This document shows, in pieces, positions 54,980 to 64,000 of a DNA stretch of 64,000 nucleotides. Below the pieces are notes generated by a model that saw only the letters and a program-made list of their open reading frames with translations, was not told the DNA's origin and did no database searches. The stretch spans positions 34,454,645 to 34,518,644 of the forward strand of contig NC_057763.1 of the NCBI RefSeq assembly GCF_010389155.1. The letters are read 5' to 3'. The stretch is from Erigeron canadensis (Eukaryota; Streptophyta; Magnoliopsida; Asterales; Asteraceae). The translations under genes were made by a program, and so were the position numbers. Each line of letters starts with the position of its first letter. The stretch's first letter is position 1.

Positions 54980-56508
54980 ACGTACACAGAATTCATCATG
55001 GTGCTGCTCTCTATGCGGCTGGTTGGTGATATATAGCCGGAGAAAACTAATTGTTACAAAAATATGTCGATGGCAGTGCTTGTAATATGCAGGCCTATCT
55101 GCCATTCCTTTTTAATTGTGTTAGTGTGTTAAAGGTAGTCTCTTTCATTTATAAAAATCACCTTTCTTGTATTTCTTGTTTCTCATTTTGTTTCACATCT
55201 TAGTAAACTTGGTGTAGACAAATATGCTTTGGTTTGATTTATGTAATTTTTTTTTTTGTCCAAGTGGTTTGACATATATCTTGTAGGGCTAACAATGGTG
55301 TCCTGGAAGTAACATGATTGTACTAAACTTATTATGGTCTTGTTTGTGTATTTTGATTTTGTAATGCCGTCTCTCTATTGTTCCTTAATTTGATCATATT
55401 CTTTTGAAGTTCTTATGCTATCTCCAATCAAAATCTGCAATTCTTTATATCAAAGTTCCCAGCTCCACTTAATTCTTTGTATATAAAGATGTAAATTGAT
55501 TTGGGTTCATCTTTTTCAATAAAAAATGATGCTACCGTTATAAATTTTTCGAGTGCTAGTTGATGAATGATCCTTTGTTAGCCATGCTTTTAGATCTAAA
55601 GCTAAAATCTCGATTAAAGCTTTGTATCCGTTCTGCATTCATGTTTTTAAAACTAAGACGTTTTTACAAGATTGATTGATTTAGTATAAAACAAGTGTTA
55701 AGTATCCATCTAACTTTAACTTCATTGTAACAGGACATACTAGCATCATATTTGAGTATTTGTGTGTTCAGGGTCATCTCAGGACTTGCGTCTTAGAAAT
55801 AAAATTTTCATTTCATTATTATTGTCGCATCTTGATTATTCAAATGTCATGCCTAACACCGAAATTCAAAGCATCATTTTTGGATTACAAGCCATCTAGA
55901 CAAGTACAAAATATCCGTTGGGCAGAACTTGAATACGTGCTAATTTTCCAAGTAATTATACAATGACTTTTCTGAAAAACTAAAACCACATTTATGAATT
56001 TTTTTTGTTTTGTTTCTGTTTGGAGTAAAAATAGAGATCAGTATAACTACACTTATATTATACATATAAAAATTCTGAACAAAATTAAAGATATATTTTA
56101 CTAGTTTCATGGTATTGTTTTTCAACTTCTTTGCAAAAAAGTTACATTGTTTTTATATTATTACATGTTTATAATTCTAGTGGTAATCATAATTAATATA
56201 AACGAGGAAAACGTGATGGCTATAAAAAATGAAACAAAATAGAAGCAGCAGCGTAACATATCAAAACACAAATGAGTTTTATGATTTACCACATACATTA
56301 ATATTTTATATACAATATAAGTAGTTTGTAATCAGTTCAATAAAAGGTATACATGTTTTTTAAAATCAGGCACGTCTGTATACAATCTGTGTATTTACAG
56401 AATTTTCATTTTCAAATAATTAATAATGTAAAACTGAAATCCTAACTCCTAAACTCTATAACAGAAAATGAACTATAAATGACAAAAATATACTACAAAG
56501 ACCAAATT
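54980..56508. other. Intergenic between RABE1 and the ZAT gene
   Basis: It holds the RABE1 3' UTR (about the first 250-500 bases) and the ZAT 3' UTR at the far end. No other gene is recognised. Confidence 0.5.
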
Positions 56509-56961
56509 TTATAAAGCAATTTCCACAGTTCCACTATTACAATTCCAATATTTAACCTCATTTTGAAAAGGTGTTAAATTCAAATCCAAACACAACCCTC
56601 TCGCGCCACCATTTCCCTCTTCTACCACCACAGACGCCGCGACACTCTTGTCCACGTGACTCTCCCGATGTCTCCTCATATGACCACCCAACGCTTGCCC
56701 GAGCTCAAACTCTAATCCACAAATAGAACATTCATGTGTCTTGGCCTTTGTAGGCGACTGATGATGATCATTTGTCGTTTTAGGCTTTTTGTGACTTGTA
56801 CGATGGCCACCAAGTGCTTGAAACGACGAAAATGTTTTGTTACATGTCTTGCAATGAAAAGCCTTACCGCGATTAGTTTGGCCTACTTGATCAAGTAACA
56901 TCATGCAGTTAGCCATAGCTAATTTCTCAATCTCGCCATCATTCTTCCAATTTCTCTTCAT
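56509..56961 (-). CDS. C2H2 zinc-finger repressor, ZAT11/ZAT12-like, intronless
   Basis: 150 residues from the ATG at 56961 ([10 protein letters not shown]). An upstream in-frame ATG at 57018 would add an unlikely hydrophobic 19-residue start. Residues 17-24 (ANCMMLLD) resemble the L-rich N-terminal motif of C1-2i factors. Finger 1 spans about 37-57 (CKTC...[13 protein letters not shown]) and finger 2 about 78-98 (CSIC...[12 protein letters not shown]). Both have the plant QALGGH signature. Residues 123-130 (LCLDLNLT) are a DLNL-type EAR repression motif. Such proteins are nuclear repressors induced by oxidative, cold, salt and wounding stress. Lack of introns is normal for the class. Assignment to ZAT11 or ZAT12 needs a tree. 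Confidence 0.93.
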   Translation of the reverse strand: MKRNWKNDGEIEKLAMANCMMLLDQVGQTNRGKAFHCKTCNKTFSSFQALGGHRTSHKKPKTTNDHHQSPTKAKTHECSICGLEFELGQALGGHMRRHRESHVDKSVAASVVVEEGNGGARGLCLDLNLTPFQNEVKYWNCNSGTVEIAL

Positions 56962-57018
56962 ATCGATCACTATATTTTTTTTTAACCACAAATAACTCTC
57001 GAAAGAATAAAAGATCAC

Positions 57019-57647
57019 AACCTTTTATTTGATGAGACAGTTGATACTATGACTACACATTGGTCATGTCACAAATTAATGTTACAAAAGTCGAAAAATT
57101 AACTATTTTTGTCAATTGTATGTATGAATGCGTTTTAGTGTGCTTAAATGGACATATATATACTATTGCACCAACACACACATACACACGGATCTTAGTA
57201 TTCTCATGTTAAAACTTTAATGGGTTGGTTGGTTTGACTGCGTCATCAATGACGTACTTTCGACTTTTATTGCTCGCGGGTTGACTCTGTTTCTAGAAAA
57301 ATTTTGAGATCCTATATTGACTTATTATAACTCAAAGACTGGGATATTACCAAGATGATAAATAAAACAGACCACCACATATACCACCAAATTGGAAAAA
57401 AGAAGAAACAAAGAAGATATTATACATATATATAATTTTTTGGACGATCATTTTGATTTTTGACCCTTTGCCATAGTTTGACGGCAAATTGACTTATCTG
57501 CGTAAATTAAATTGAAATTTGTTCGTAAAGATTAGAGATAATTGCTTATAATATTATTCTCAAATTACACAAAAATATTTACTATATTTATCTATGGGTT
57601 TTTTCATGTCCTTATAAGTTATAAATTGCGTATAAAAAATACAAACT
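57019..57647. other. ZAT promoter region and intergenic DNA
   Basis: No gene. This is the likely promoter of the ZAT gene; tatatata at about 57153-57160 could serve as a TATA box for the minus strand. Confidence 0.4.
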
Positions 57648-57663
57648 ATATATTGGTTTGATT

Positions 57664-57990
57664 GTACTTTCTAGTTAGTTCAAATGGTTAAGCACCTGCT
57701 TTACAAGCAAGAGGTATTGGGTTCAAGGCTTTAGGAAGTACATAAGAAGTCCTTCTATGAAGGTTTGGCTTGGGTATACCCAAGTTCAAGTCTGAGGGGG
57801 CAAGGGTTTACCCTATTAATCGTCGTGCATTCGGGCAGATTAGTAGGGGTCCCCCCCCAATCGGGTATTTGAAATAGGCATTTCTACTTCGAGGAAGTCA
57901 TCTAGCGCATACCCGGTTAAGACAACATATATTAGACCTCCCGCTGTCAAATCGCGACTCAAAGTTCTCCATTCATCTTTCAAAAAAAAA
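57664..57990 (+). mobile_element. SINE, 327 bp, with 16-bp target duplication and A-tail
   Basis: The tRNA-like head has agttcaaatggttaagcacc (A-box region) and aggtattgggttcaaggc (B-box region). The body includes ggcttgggtatacccaagtt and ends in nine A. It is flanked by a perfect 16-base duplication, atatattggtttgatt, at 57648-57663 and 57991-58006. The intact duplication suggests a fairly recent insertion. Confidence 0.9.
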
Positions 57991-58006
57991 ATATATTGGT
58001 TTGATT

Positions 58007-59178
58007 TGCAATTGAGAAAATGTTTTTCCCAAACCATTCAATTTGTTTGACCAGATTTACTTTTTGTCACGTAATTAAATTTTTTACGTGGAATAACATA
58101 TCTTGTTAATCTCATCATTAAAACTTTGCCTTTAATTCACCCCGATTTTGATATCCCCGGCCCAAACTCTAATCACATTGGGGGAATTAAAAATCGTGGG
58201 AAATAAAATAAGGATCTTAATTTTTATAACATACGGAGTAAAAGATTAATATGTTGCTCCATGTTACAATTTTTATAAACTCGGGTAAAATGAATTGTTT
58301 GGTTTATAAAAGAAGTCTCTCAATTGCCAATCAAACTAGTAATTTATATCCTTAAAACGATAAAAGAAAAAGAAAAAGAAGGTATACTAATTTAGAATGA
58401 AAAGACCCAAACTCCCAAAGCATAATACAGTAGTAGCAGTAATTTTTTGTACCATTAGCCCAATACTTATGCACGTTTTAATTTGTCCATAACCGACTAT
58501 ATCAAACTACTTTTATAGTCTAAATTGGTTATTAAAAGATGCATGGTTTCTTGCTCCTACAATTCATTGTGAGAAGCAAGAGATACTGCTGGGTCTGGGT
58601 ATGAAACAAGTAACGTGTGAGAAATTAAAGAAAATGACGATGATATTAAAATGGTTTGGTATGATGAAAAAGGTAAAGTAAGTGTAGTAGGAAGGAGATA
58701 ACCTATTATTCCTGTGTAACTACGTAAGTAAATAGTCGTTAACCTTTGAGAAATGTTACTATAAGACTGTTTTTCTAGATGGGGTTCATGTCATGCCATT
58801 TGAAGTTCTAGATGCATGGGATGGTTCATGTCATGCAATTTAAAGCACACAATACTACTACAAAACAAAAAAAGTTAAGTTGAACGACACAACCCAAAAA
58901 ATATATTCATTTAGCAAGATTGACATTTATTTGGTGGTATACATATATTAATGACATTTTACATTTTACAACATACAGTAGTTTTAAACGGTAAGATCGA
59001 GCAACAACATAATCTTCGTAACTGACGCATCATTAAGCTAAGAAAACAATGTTAAAATGATATATTTATTTATTTGTGAAGAGAGTAAAAGTTGAGAGAG
59101 AAATACACTATTAAAAGATTGAGATTAATGGTGGTTTGCGTCCGTGATAGTTCTGTAATAGATGTCGTTATTTAGAAT
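58007..59178. other. Intergenic, no gene seen
   Basis: AT-rich, with a Stowaway-like end (acatacggagtaaaag, about 58230). No gene. Confidence 0.5.
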
Positions 59179-59384
59179 GGTGTTTGTGTTTGCGTTTACA
59201 GAATAAATTATGCGTTTAAAAATTGCGTTTTGAAAAAACATGTCTCTACCTGCTTTTTCAAAACTGAGTTTTCTCTCTAATTAAACTTGGATAATCACTT
59301 ATTTTGCCAAACACATTTTTCGATTATTTGCGTTATATAAATGCAATAATCAGATAATTAACTCAAAACTCAATCACAAACACC
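59179..59384. mobile_element. MITE with GGTGTTTGTG ends, about 206 bp
   Basis: The left end is GGTGTTTGTGTTTGCG and the right end in reverse is GGTGTTTGTGATTGAG. The inside has gcgttt and cagataatt motifs also seen at 19858-20460 and 29585-29800. The duplication is unresolved. Confidence 0.6.
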
Positions 59385-59628
59385 TACAAAGTTGATTTTT
59401 TCTATTAGAAGTTTAGAAATTATAATTTTCTTTTCTTCTTTTTTTTTTTTTTACACGTTTACTGTTATGTTGACATCTTGATTTATGATAATACATATTA
59501 AACTTATGTGAGTTGAATTTGTTTTGACTAATTAAATATATATTAAATTTTGTTTTATTAGACATTAAATACAACACTAAAATAGTAAAGTCCATACACT
59601 TAAAAAAAAATTTTAAAATATAAAAATA

Positions 59629-59959
59629 CTATTCTTTTATTTTTAGGGTGAATTTCGTTGTAAACTACGTGTAGTGATTCGACGTGGGGGGTTTAACATA
59701 CGTTGTTTTAACCGAATCCGCGCAAGAGAGTTTTCTCGAAGTGGAAATGCTTATTTCAAATATCCGATGGGGAAAATCTCCTACTAATCCGCCTGAAGGC
59801 ACAACGATTATTAGAGGTAAATCTTGCCTCCTCAGACTTGAACCTGAGTATACCCAAGCCAAACACTCATAAAAGGATTTCTTATGTTCTTTTCAAGACT
59901 TGAACACAACATCTCGAATGGGAGATGATCTTTCAACCATTAAGCAAATGCTCTGAAAG
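59629..59959 (-). mobile_element. SINE, second copy of the 57664 family, inverted
   Basis: The minus strand reads actttcagagcatttgctta, atggttgaaag, tgtgttcaagtct, then tttggcttgggtatactcag and gcatttccacttcgag. This matches the copy at 57664-57990 over its length. The A-rich tail (ctaaaaataaaag) lies at the low-coordinate end. A 10-base tataaaaata on both sides (59619-59628, 59960-59969) is a likely target duplication. It is more diverged than the first copy. Confidence 0.78.
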
Positions 59960-60266
59960 TATAAAAATAATACTACTCAAACACTATTTAAAATATAGAA
60001 ATTTAATTGATTACTTATCTGCATCATCATTATCGGATGCTATAATTGTATTCTTAGTCAACATTTATATAGTTTTTTTACCTAATCATTTATTGTATAC
60101 ACAATTATTACTATTAAGACCAGATTGTAATCTTATGTTTCAAATGTAATTGATATCTTGCTGTGGACTTGACTTGAATACTATATTAAAATTAAAATTA
60201 GAATATTTTAGAAGACAAGAAAAAGAATGAAATTAGATTAATACAGGTACATTTCATTTTGAGTTA

Positions 60267-60512
60267 TCTATACTATATTATAAAAAAAATAATCATTTTT
60301 GTTAGAAATTACATGGTGAGAATTGTCTAAAATGTCCTTAATGATTAAATTACACTATGAGTTCTTTATCTTTTAAAATGTATCCAGTAACCGTTTCATC
60401 ATCAATTATTTAAACCACTCGACGTCGTATCTACCAGACTAGCTACCACCAACAGTCGTCTTCACCATCACACCGTCGCCACCATAACCACCGCCTCACT
60501 GCGCCGGTAAAG
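60267..60512 (+). mobile_element. 3'-truncated Helitron
   Basis: It starts TCTATACTATATTATAAAAA after an A and has the family's GC-rich box (cgacgtcgta, caccgtcgccaccat, ccgcctcactgcgcc). The CTAG terminus is missing. Confidence 0.55.
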
Positions 60513-61275
60513 TAAATTTAATATAAAGGACTCGGTTATAAACCTTCTATATCATCTAGAAAAGAAGATATCCTACAACAACAAAAAAAGGAAAAAAGAA
60601 AGAAAACGAAAAAAGGATAGCAATAGATGTTATGTAATGATACTTATAATTATGATTATATAAATTTTAAAATTATAAGCCATGGCTATTCTATAATATT
60701 TGATTAATAATTCGAATAGACTAGAAGTACATTTCTTTCTTCTAGAAAAGTAAGTAATTAATAACATAATCAAGGCATGGCTTATACATGCTCAATTTGT
60801 AACTTTTGAGCTTGAGATTTTTATTTATTTTTAATCCACATGTAAAGTATGTAGCATTGTTTTTTAGCGAATTAAACATAACCAGACTAAATAAGTAAAC
60901 ATAAAGATTGGTGATCATTATTCAACAACGCACAATTTTTTTTGTCTTATGTATGTATTTACCATTTTGATGATAGAATAAGAATTTGATTCGAAGTTCA
61001 TCTTCAATTATGTTTAAGATTACGTTTTACAGTTACGAGTATTATGCGGTTTTAAATAGTTAAGAGTTTAGATAAGCAACTTTCAGACTGATCATATGAA
61101 TAAAATCATCGAATATTTAGTTTCATTCCAAACTCTCAAAAACCTTGGTAAGAATGCAAAATGGATAAAATGCAATATGCTTCCTGATAATATGTAAATA
61201 CAAGAACTAGTATCTGGAGCTTCAAGCTTTTTGCTATGTAATATAAACATTCTTGAACCAAATGTCTGAAAAAGA
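60513..61275. other. Intergenic, 3' flank of the ALP1-like gene
   Basis: No gene; AT-rich. The part near 61275 is likely 3' UTR of the minus-strand gene. Confidence 0.5.
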
Positions 61276-63346
61276 TCAAGCATGCAGTCTTCCCGACAAG
61301 TAAAGAGCCAACTTATCTCTCGAAACTGACGCACTCTTATCCGCCATGTCACAAGTCTCAGGGCGATATGCCGAGTCATGTTTAACAGTCAAAGTCAACT
61401 CATCTAACACATCATCTTCCATGTCAATTATGATATTATGAAGGATACAACAAGCCAGTATAACTCTAGGTAACTTGGTCTTGTCAGGTCGCCACATCAC
61501 TCCATGAATCATCCTCCATACGTCTTTCAAACGGGCCAATGCCCTCTGGGCCACCAACCGTGTTGCATAATGACGTTTGTTGAATTCGGTTTTTGTTTCG
61601 GGTAGCTCTCTACCTTGGAATGGAGTTATCAGCCACGGCAGAAGAGGAAAACCCGAGTCTCCAACTATGTATTCTTGAAGTTCTGTTCCTTCTGAAAGCT
61701 TCAGTTTCTTCCCATTTAGTCTCTCCCCCTTTTCTGATAGCTCGAAAAAAGTCGATTTTTGAAGCACTGCTGCATCATCCATTTTCCCGGGCCATCCTGT
61801 AACTATGTCACGGAATCTCATGTCGGGATCAACGATTACCTGCACCCATACATGCATAAAACAGAAAACTTAACAATTACTAAAAGTGAAATTACTCATC
61901 TACACATGGGCATTTAGTACATTTGTTAATAGGTATATGCCTAATTGACTTTTCAGGTGCCATGAAGAGTATAACAACAACATATTATTGTTTCTTAAAG
62001 TACAAAAATACATGTACCATTGTCATCGTTATAAAAAACTGTATACGAGCAACAAATGATGGAGGTTTGATAAAATAGATTGCATCATACAAATTGTGAA
62101 ACCTTTGGTTTTGGAATTCACCCCTAAAATAGAATGTAGCTAAGGTTACTAAAATACGCATTCTCATCGCTACAAAGATTTGTTTCCACTGATTTGGGCC
62201 AATATGATTTTCCTGAAGAGCCAGAGTCTTTATACTAACTGTTGTGGCTTTCAAGCCCTACAAAGCCAAGAGTATTTGTACTTTTAACATTGTTTTTTGG
62301 TTACAAATTATCATTCTTGAAGATATTAAAAATACTACCAAAGTAGGCAGTATGTGTCCAACATAGTTCCTTCTTGAAAATAGTAAGTTCATCATACTTT
62401 TTTTAAGAGGAAAGATGGACTGTTTGTAGCACAAAGTCAATTACTATTATACAAAATCAGCAAATCCTACATGGTAGAACGAAAAAGAACACATATTGGA
62501 GAACAGGTTAAAAGGGTTTTGGGTCCAAATGGAGAATAGCTGGCACGGGTCAGGTTGGGTCATACCGAAACATTTGTTATCCGATTTTTAGATATTATCA
62601 TGTATAACTAGTGTTTCAATTTTGGTTAATCAAGTTATATCATTACTGATCTTACTTTGAATTAAATGATGTATGAGGTTCTATGCATTCAAAAACACAT
62701 TGGACAATGCTTGACCCCTTTGAATCGTAAACATTTTAGGCAACTTATTTTGTTTACCCTATTGATCACATACTGAATTGACCCATTTATAAGTAAAGGC
62801 GCTGAAACTGGATCCAATAAATTAAATTCTACATACCTGCAAGATCATACTGTGATTGTCATTGCTGTCCAGCCAAACATCTAGCGATCGATCTGTTGCT
62901 GACAACAGCATCATAATGTGAGTGGTGTCAATCGCGCCACAACAATTTGGAAGGCCTCTGATATTCTCAAACTTGGATTTTATGTGTGCAATTTCCTCTT
63001 CTGTTGACGGCCATTGCAAGTGGTGGATCCCACGTTCTTCTATTGCCTCCACAAACCGCCAGGTGACCTGAGAAACGGTAGAGTGATTTGTACCAAAAAA
63101 GTTGGCTACACCTATTAATGAGTCACCAGAGCTCAATCGTCTTAAAGCCAAAGCTACTTGATCATTTAAAGACATTGATTTCCCATTCAAGAAAACGAAG
63201 TTTGCTGATTTAGCCATCATAGGCTCGCTTACGATAGAGCATATGTAGTTAAATGTTTTTCTTGATACTTTGAATACAGACTCAAATTCCTCTAGACCTC
63301 TCGATGGAGATACCGAACCTGCAGAGAGGTGGACAAACATTGACAT
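61276..63346 (-). CDS. ALP1-like protein (HARBI1-type nuclease fold, domesticated Harbinger transposase), 5' part not resolved
   Basis: Two exons on the minus strand: 63346 or 63318 down to 62837, and 61839-61276 (stop). A good acceptor (ctctctgcag) at 63319-63320 suggests that the first ATG-containing exon lies further upstream, perhaps outside the window, and that 63346 is not the true start. The product has FESVFKVSRKTFNYICSIV, a helix-turn-helix-like GVANFFGTNHSTVSQVTWRF, then LPNCCGAIDTTHIMM. After the splice it reads VIVDPDMRFRDIVTGWPG, EYIVGDSGFPLLPWLITPFQ and LPRVILACCILHNIIIDMED. The fold is the DDE nuclease of PIF/Harbinger. Two Asp positions (AIDTTH, VGDSGF) are kept, but the Glu expected in the ERAFG-like motif is Gln (VAQRALARLK). 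Loss of that residue suggests a host protein rather than an active transposase. Arabidopsis ALP1 acts with Polycomb proteins; this gene's role is inferred only. Confidence 0.88.
61840..62836 (-). other. Intron of the ALP1-like gene, about 1 kb
   Basis: GT-AG intron. It includes a gggtcaggttgggtc-rich transposon relic (62500-62790). Short frames in it are not coding. Confidence 0.7.
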
Positions 63347-63479
63347 AATTCTTTCAATACTTCTTCATATATTTTGGATATAGTGTAAGTCGAATTTCTC
63401 ATGTTACTATGTTAGTCATCTATTAGCCAATCTAGATGCCTCATTACAAGGATACACTTTCATGATACACCCGCACCTT

Positions 63480-63720
63480 GTATCACTACTCCCTTCATCT
63501 CGAAAAGATGTCAGTACTTTATGTACCCCCTCTGTCAGTCTGTCCCAGTTAATCCGTACATTTCAATGTTTGACTCGACAGATGCTTTGCTCGTGGGTCA
63601 CGTAAACCATATTTGAATACTGAAGTTTACTACAATCCAATTATTTACTCCCTCTGCTCTCATTTCTTAGTCCCTTCACAATTTTTTGTTTTGTTTTTTG
63701 ACCTAGTGTTGATCATTTAG
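63480..63720. mobile_element. Stowaway-like MITE ends
   Basis: Three motifs resemble the Stowaway terminus ctccctccgtccc: actcccttcatctcg (about 63488), accccctctgtcagtctgtc (about 63525) and actccctctgctctcattt (about 63645). Their pairing into complete elements could not be settled. Confidence 0.4.
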
Positions 63721-64000
63721 CTAATCTAGGAGCATTTAGATAGTATTTTTCCATAGGTACTCCTAAATTGTCTATTTTCTTCTTCTTTTACCTATAAAGA
63801 GCATTCTAACATTGTATGACCTTCTAGGGTTAGAATGTGATACAAGTTTACAATACATACATGGAGGTTTTAGTATATCAAACTCTAAAATGGCGTGTCA
63901 AACCTTACTGGACTGGAATCTTGTATCTTTAGCTGTTCCTAATGATTTTTTAGCTTACAATTTATGGTGGTTGTACAGTAAATATTGGGGTATCTACATA

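Noticed and set aside
61985..62440. Frames on the minus strand between the two ALP1-like exons
   Set aside because: They fall within a GT-AG intron whose removal joins HSMILQ to VIVDPDMRF in frame as expected for the family.

Overview
The window is nuclear DNA from a flowering plant, most likely a eudicot. It is AT-rich, its genes carry GT-AG introns with AT-rich interiors, and the families are plant-specific: AAP and SWEET transporters, an H2A.W-type histone, a RABE1 GTPase, a C1-2i zinc finger with an EAR motif, and plant ADF with an ATG-only first exon. The species cannot be fixed from the sequence. Ten protein genes and one tRNA gene can be supported. All exon models below were built by hand from frame continuity, GT-AG sites and family knowledge.

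Layout. 1-2.7 kb is AT-rich intergenic DNA. 2.7-5.1 kb holds an amino acid permease (+). 5.1-8.7 kb has no recognisable gene. 8.7-11.7 kb is an ALY/REF mRNA-export adaptor (-). A tRNA-Val(AAC) follows at 11.93 kb (+), then a transposon with long inverted repeats (12.1-12.9 kb). 13.5-15.0 kb is a clade III SWEET sugar transporter (-). 16.5-19.05 kb is an actin-depolymerising factor (-). 19.3-24.0 kb is a transposon-rich gap with a hAT element and a Mutator-like element. 24.4-25.1 kb is histone H2A.W (+). 27.9-32.0 kb is a 95-residue single-RRM protein (-) with a 3.6 kb intron. 33.5-33.9 kb is an intronless histone H2B (-) with a near-consensus Hex/octamer promoter element. 34.2-37.1 kb packs a Tourist-like MITE, a Helitron, a 488 bp foldback element and a SINE. 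39.6-41.8 kb is ribosomal protein S15a (+). 42-50 kb is gene-poor and holds MITEs, Helitrons, a minisatellite and a hAT element. 50.3-55.0 kb is RABE1 (+), whose first intron carries a TRIM retrotransposon. 56.5-57.0 kb is a ZAT-type zinc-finger repressor (-). 57.6-60.0 kb holds two inverted SINE copies of one family. 61.3-63.3 kb is the 3' part of an ALP1-like gene derived from a Harbinger transposase (-).

The genes do not form a pathway; they are a normal mix of housekeeping, transport and regulatory genes. The distinctive content is the density of small non-autonomous transposons. Target-site duplications can be read directly for a SINE, a hAT element, two Tourist-like MITEs and, imperfectly, a Mutator-like element. 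Several Helitrons keep the expected A/T insertion junctions.
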